This document shows, piece by piece, positions 61,499 to 64,000 of a stretch of DNA of 64,000 nucleotides. The first letter of the stretch is position 1. Every line of letters begins with the position of its first letter. The DNA is from Bacillota bacterium (lineage in GTDB: Bacteria; Bacillota; Clostridia; Acetivibrionales; DTU013): the NCBI GenBank assembly GCA_023439545.1, contig JAEXNT010000062.1, positions 1 through 64,000 on the forward strand. Direction: 5' to 3'. The notes under the pieces are model-generated. The model had not been told where the DNA came from. It searched no databases and was given only the letters and a program-made list of their open reading frames with translations. Made by a program: the position numbers and the translations under genes.

Positions 61499-61621
61499 CT
61501 ATCTGGATATCAACCTGCTGCTCAGATTGTACAGTATTCTGAAAGGGAGGACAATAAGAAACATGATACCCATGATGACGAATTCTACAAACATCCCGAA
61601 GTAGTTGCTTAACCTTTCCAT
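61499..61621 (-). CDS. Small single-pass membrane protein
   Basis: A 40-aa protein: MERLSNYFGMFVEFVIMGIM then a hydrophobic LIVLPFRILYNL and a basic end. AGGTGA lies 4 nt before the ATG at 61621, and a longer frame to 61696 has no such signal. One membrane helix. It is divergent from the acidic-repeat protein. I do not recognise a family. Confidence 0.5.
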   Translation of the reverse strand: MERLSNYFGMFVEFVIMGIMFLIVLPFRILYNLSSRLISR

Positions 61622-61905
61622 AAAATCACCTGTCCTGAAAAAACCTTTATCATTTGCCTGACGGAAACGACCCTTGTCCAATAAAATCTTCGACATTATT
61701 ATATACTTTTATAACAGCTTCTATGTTAAAAATTCATGACAAAATCATTACTTTTTCTTTAATGTATGACTCGTGTAGAATGATTTTTTTGTTATTTCAA
61801 AGGAAAAAATATGCGAGTGTCGAATATGTACAAGGCGCCCGTGCCAGACAGGAAGAGCGGCATACTGCAGCTGTTTTTGCTGCAAATAAATCAGAGGTGA
61901 TGTTG

Positions 61906-62502
61906 ATGGAAGTAATTATACTGATAGCACTGATATTCGTAATACTCAATTTGGCTAATAAATATCTGAAAGTCCCAAAAGACGACAATCAGAGATACGA
62001 CGGGATCAACAACAGGTTTTATGGGGAAGGGTATACGGGTAACGCGCCGGCGCCTCCGACCAACGATGAAGACCAGGAGGGCCGTAGGGAGGATCTGCAG
62101 GACGACCAGGCCGACGAGGGTATTGAAGCCGGCGAAGATGAGATAGAGGCAGGCGACCAGGCCGACGAGGGTATTGAAGCTGGTGAAGATGAGATAGAGG
62201 CAGGCGATCAGGCCGACGAGGGTATTGAAGCTGGCGAAGACGAGGTAGAGGCAGGCGACCAGGCAGATGATGATTCGGGCGAAACCGGAGAAGCAGGCCA
62301 ACCGGAGTATGAGCCGGCTTCCAATATGGTTGACCGGTCGGAAAATCGGCAGCCTGACAGCACGGATGCGGGCGGCGCCGCAAAGGAGGCTCCTGCAGGC
62401 AATGCTGCCATTTATGGTAATATTGGCAATGCGCCTGGCGTAGTTATAGATACGGAAGTCCATATAGATGCGACGATGCCGCAGGATCCCGGTAAATCGT
62501 GA
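61906..62502 (+). CDS. Membrane-anchored acidic repeat protein
   Basis: A 198-aa protein with one N-terminal membrane helix (EVIILIALIFVILNLANKYL), then a long, acidic, low-complexity region. Three 17-residue repeats (DQADEGIEAGEDEIEAG) are followed by a Gly/Ala/Asp-rich tail. ATG at 61906 has GAGGTG 6 nt upstream. It is not similar to known enzymes; a spacer, cation-binding, or cell-envelope role can only be guessed. The helix is N-terminal and uncleaved. Confidence 0.68.
   Translation: MEVIILIALIFVILNLANKYLKVPKDDNQRYDGINNRFYGEGYTGNAPAPPTNDEDQEGRREDLQDDQADEGIEAGEDEIEAGDQADEGIEAGEDEIEAGDQADEGIEAGEDEVEAGDQADDDSGETGEAGQPEYEPASNMVDRSENRQPDSTDAGGAAKEAPAGNAAIYGNIGNAPGVVIDTEVHIDATMPQDPGKS
62104..62256 (+). 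repeat. 51-bp in-frame repeat
   Basis: Three contiguous 51-bp units (62104, 62155, 62206) within the acidic membrane protein gene, nearly identical. A partial fourth starts at 62257. Confidence 0.88.
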
Positions 62503-62583
62503 CCGGTCCGGGCAGGTGATCGGCCTGATATTCCGTCACCTCGGCAAGATGACGTCAGACAAGTAATATTCGGAGGTTATCGT

Positions 62584-63594
62584 ATGAAAGCTTTATTTAT
62601 TGGCGGGACTGGTATCATCAGCACAGCTGTCACAGAATTATTCGCGAAGCAGGGAGGAGAGTTGTACCTGCTGAACCGCGGCAGCAGAAATGACAGGCTC
62701 CCGGACAATGTTCGAGTGATCAAAGGCGATATCAGCGACGAGAGGGCTGTCGCCGGTCTGATTTCCGGTATGAGCTTTGACGTCGTGGCGGATTTCATAG
62801 CATTTACAGTGGACCAGGCAGAGAGGGATTACCGCCTGTTCAACGGCAAGACCGGACAGTATATATTCATAAGCTCGGCTTCGGCTTATCAGAAGCCTCC
62901 GTTGAGCTATCCCGTGACGGAAAGCACCCCTCTCGTAAATCCTTACTGGCAGTATTCCCGTAATAAGATTGCCTGCGAGGAGTATCTGATGAGGCAGCAC
63001 CGGGAAAACGGGTTTCCCGTTACGATCGTCAGGCCGAGCCACACATATGACGACAGATACCTGCCCCTTGACGGCTGGCAGGTCGCCAAACGCATGCTGG
63101 AAGGGAAACGCGTTATAATACATGGCGACGGAACGACGCTTTGGACTCTGACACACAGCTCTGATTTCGCAAAGGGTTTTGTCGGGCTGATGGGCAACAT
63201 ACATGCCATAGGAGACGCATTTCATATAACGTCGGACGAGAGTCTGACGTGGAACCAAATCTATAAAATAATTGCGGACGCTTTGGGAGTCGAACTGAAA
63301 GCGGTCCATGTGTCCTCCGAATTTATCGCCGCCTGCAGCCCCACTGACCAGCTTGGCAACCTGATCGGAGACAAGGCGAACAACGCAATTTTCGACAATA
63401 CCAAGCTGAAACGTCTCGTGCCTGATTTCGTCGCAACTACACGTTTCGACCAGGGCATCCGGAAAACCATTGCCAACATACTGAACCGCCCCGAGCTGCA
63501 GAAGCCGGACCCGGCCTACGACGTCTGGTGCGATCGCGTGATCACCGCGGTGGATACCGCTCTTGAAGCAGTCAGGGCAGGCAATAGAAAATAG
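62584..63594 (+). CDS. NAD-dependent epimerase/dehydratase family protein
   Basis: A 336-aa extended SDR. The N-terminal KALFIGGTGIISTAVTELF binds NAD(P); SSASAYQKPPLSYPVTE and YWQYSRNKIACEEYL hold the Ser and the Tyr-x-x-x-Lys catalytic pair. These match the nucleotide-sugar epimerase group, but similar folds serve in isomerase or RNA-binding roles (CSP41-like). CGGAGG precedes the ATG. Alone in its operon, so the substrate is not evident. Confidence 0.83.
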   Translation: MKALFIGGTGIISTAVTELFAKQGGELYLLNRGSRNDRLPDNVRVIKGDISDERAVAGLISGMSFDVVADFIAFTVDQAERDYRLFNGKTGQYIFISSASAYQKPPLSYPVTESTPLVNPYWQYSRNKIACEEYLMRQHRENGFPVTIVRPSHTYDDRYLPLDGWQVAKRMLEGKRVIIHGDGTTLWTLTHSSDFAKGFVGLMGNIHAIGDAFHITSDESLTWNQIYKIIADALGVELKAVHVSSEFIAACSPTDQLGNLIGDKANNAIFDNTKLKRLVPDFVATTRFDQGIRKTIANILNRPELQKPDPAYDVWCDRVITAVDTALEAVRAGNRK

Positions 63595-63761
63595 AAAGTT
63601 TTCCGCCGTCTATGGCGCCATCGATAAACAAACACAGCAGATTAATATTTGTATCACTTTTCAGCCACACTAACAATATTGCGGCGTGCTTCGATATAAG
63701 CTCGCTGCGGTACAGTGCGGCTTTATTATTTTCCGGAAAGGAAAAGCAACAGGGTGATATG

Positions 63762-64000
63762 ATGAAAACAAGCTGGAAGGGCTCAATCAGCTTCGGAATG
63801 GTCTATTTCCCCGTCAATGTGTATACTGCGACGTCGGGCTCCGAAGGGATCAAATTCAACTATCTTCACAAGAAATGCCATACCCGCGTCCACTACAAGA
63901 AATTCTGCGATGCCTGCAACGAGGAGCTGGCGCAGGAAGACCTCGTAAAGGGCTATGAATACGAAAAGGACAAGTATATTCTGGTAACCGACGAGGATTT
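63762..64000 (+). CDS. ku: Ku protein, 5' part (cut by window edge)
   Basis: The first 79 residues of a bacterial Ku homologue, which binds DNA ends in non-homologous end joining. KTSWKGSISFGMVYFPVNVYTATS and FNYLHKKCHTRVHYKKFCDACNEEL and GYEYEKDKYILVTDEDF are characteristic. The reading frame runs open to the last base. The ATG at 63762 is preferred over the one 3 nt earlier because AGGGTG then lies 5 nt upstream. A LigD partner, if present, would be outside the window. Confidence 0.92.
   Translation, partial: MKTSWKGSISFGMVYFPVNVYTATSGSEGIKFNYLHKKCHTRVHYKKFCDACNEELAQEDLVKGYEYEKDKYILVTDED

Noticed and set aside
61284..61604. Plus-strand frame of 106 aa opposite tadA
   Set aside because: Overlaps tadA and the small membrane protein; no ribosome binding site and no family.

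Overview
The window looks like chromosomal DNA from an endospore-forming, probably anaerobic, Gram-positive bacterium (Bacillota, Clostridia-like). Supporting signs are strong GGAGG-type ribosome binding sites, frequent TTGACA-17-TATAAT promoters, a spore-coat (CotF-type) cluster, TTG/GTG starts, Rrf2/CymR-type and ArsR regulators and a Ku gene. The genus cannot be fixed from sequence alone. Short tandem repeats are common, both between genes and, in multiples of 3, inside protein linkers.

Region 1 (1-16.6 kb) is general accessory content. It holds an auxin-efflux-type carrier, a large multi-PAS histidine kinase, a GH18 glycosidase without signal peptide, a NarL-type two-component pair, a PAF-acetylhydrolase-like hydrolase, a MATE pump, a TetR/FAD-oxidoreductase pair, an MFS/winged-helix pair and a Gfo/Idh/MocA dehydrogenase.

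Region 2 (16.7-42.4 kb) is a sulfur/thiol island. It contains MetY; an Ogt/AlkD repair pair; an ArsR-type regulator with three matching operators next to a split glutathione synthesis operon (gshA, ATP-grasp ligase, cysE); a DUF4418/FtsX/LolD-type ABC operon; and a long operon that opens with a cysteine synthase. That operon continues with a NifB-like radical SAM protein, NifK-like and NifD-like subunits, an SsuABC/TauABC-type transporter (the permease frame is broken), a NifX-like carrier and a NifH-like reductase. A second cysK, a PatB/MalY lyase, a trans-sulfuration enzyme and an Rrf2 regulator resembling the cysteine regulator CymR follow. Promoters of the ABC operon, the nitrogenase-like operon and the second cysK share an almost identical operator. 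I infer a nitrogenase-like enzyme that scavenges organic sulfur, comparable to methylthio-alkane reductase, and not a nitrogen-fixing enzyme. A spore-coat/alcohol dehydrogenase cluster like Bacillus yraDE-adhB-yraFG sits inside this island.

Region 3 (42.4-51.4 kb) has a GNAT acetyltransferase, two stand-alone Gre-like proteins, a DUF815 ATPase, an EamA transporter, a TetR/nitroreductase pair, an unusual three-gene operon (90-aa protein, 190-aa Ser/Thr/Asn-rich protein, radical SAM enzyme) that may make a modified peptide, and a decayed Nramp transporter.

Region 4 (51.4-60.5 kb) is a LacI-controlled carbohydrate/nucleoside-type catabolic divergon: an ABC importer on the minus strand; LacI, an FAD oxidoreductase, a nucleoside-hydrolase-like protein, ribokinase and a polyol-type zinc dehydrogenase on the plus strand. 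The palindrome TGGAACGTTCCA marks two of its promoters.

Region 5 (60.5-64 kb) has tRNA-Ser(CGA), tadA, two small membrane-anchored proteins, an NAD-dependent epimerase-like protein and the start of ku, cut by the window edge. All calls come from reading the sequence; no database search was run.
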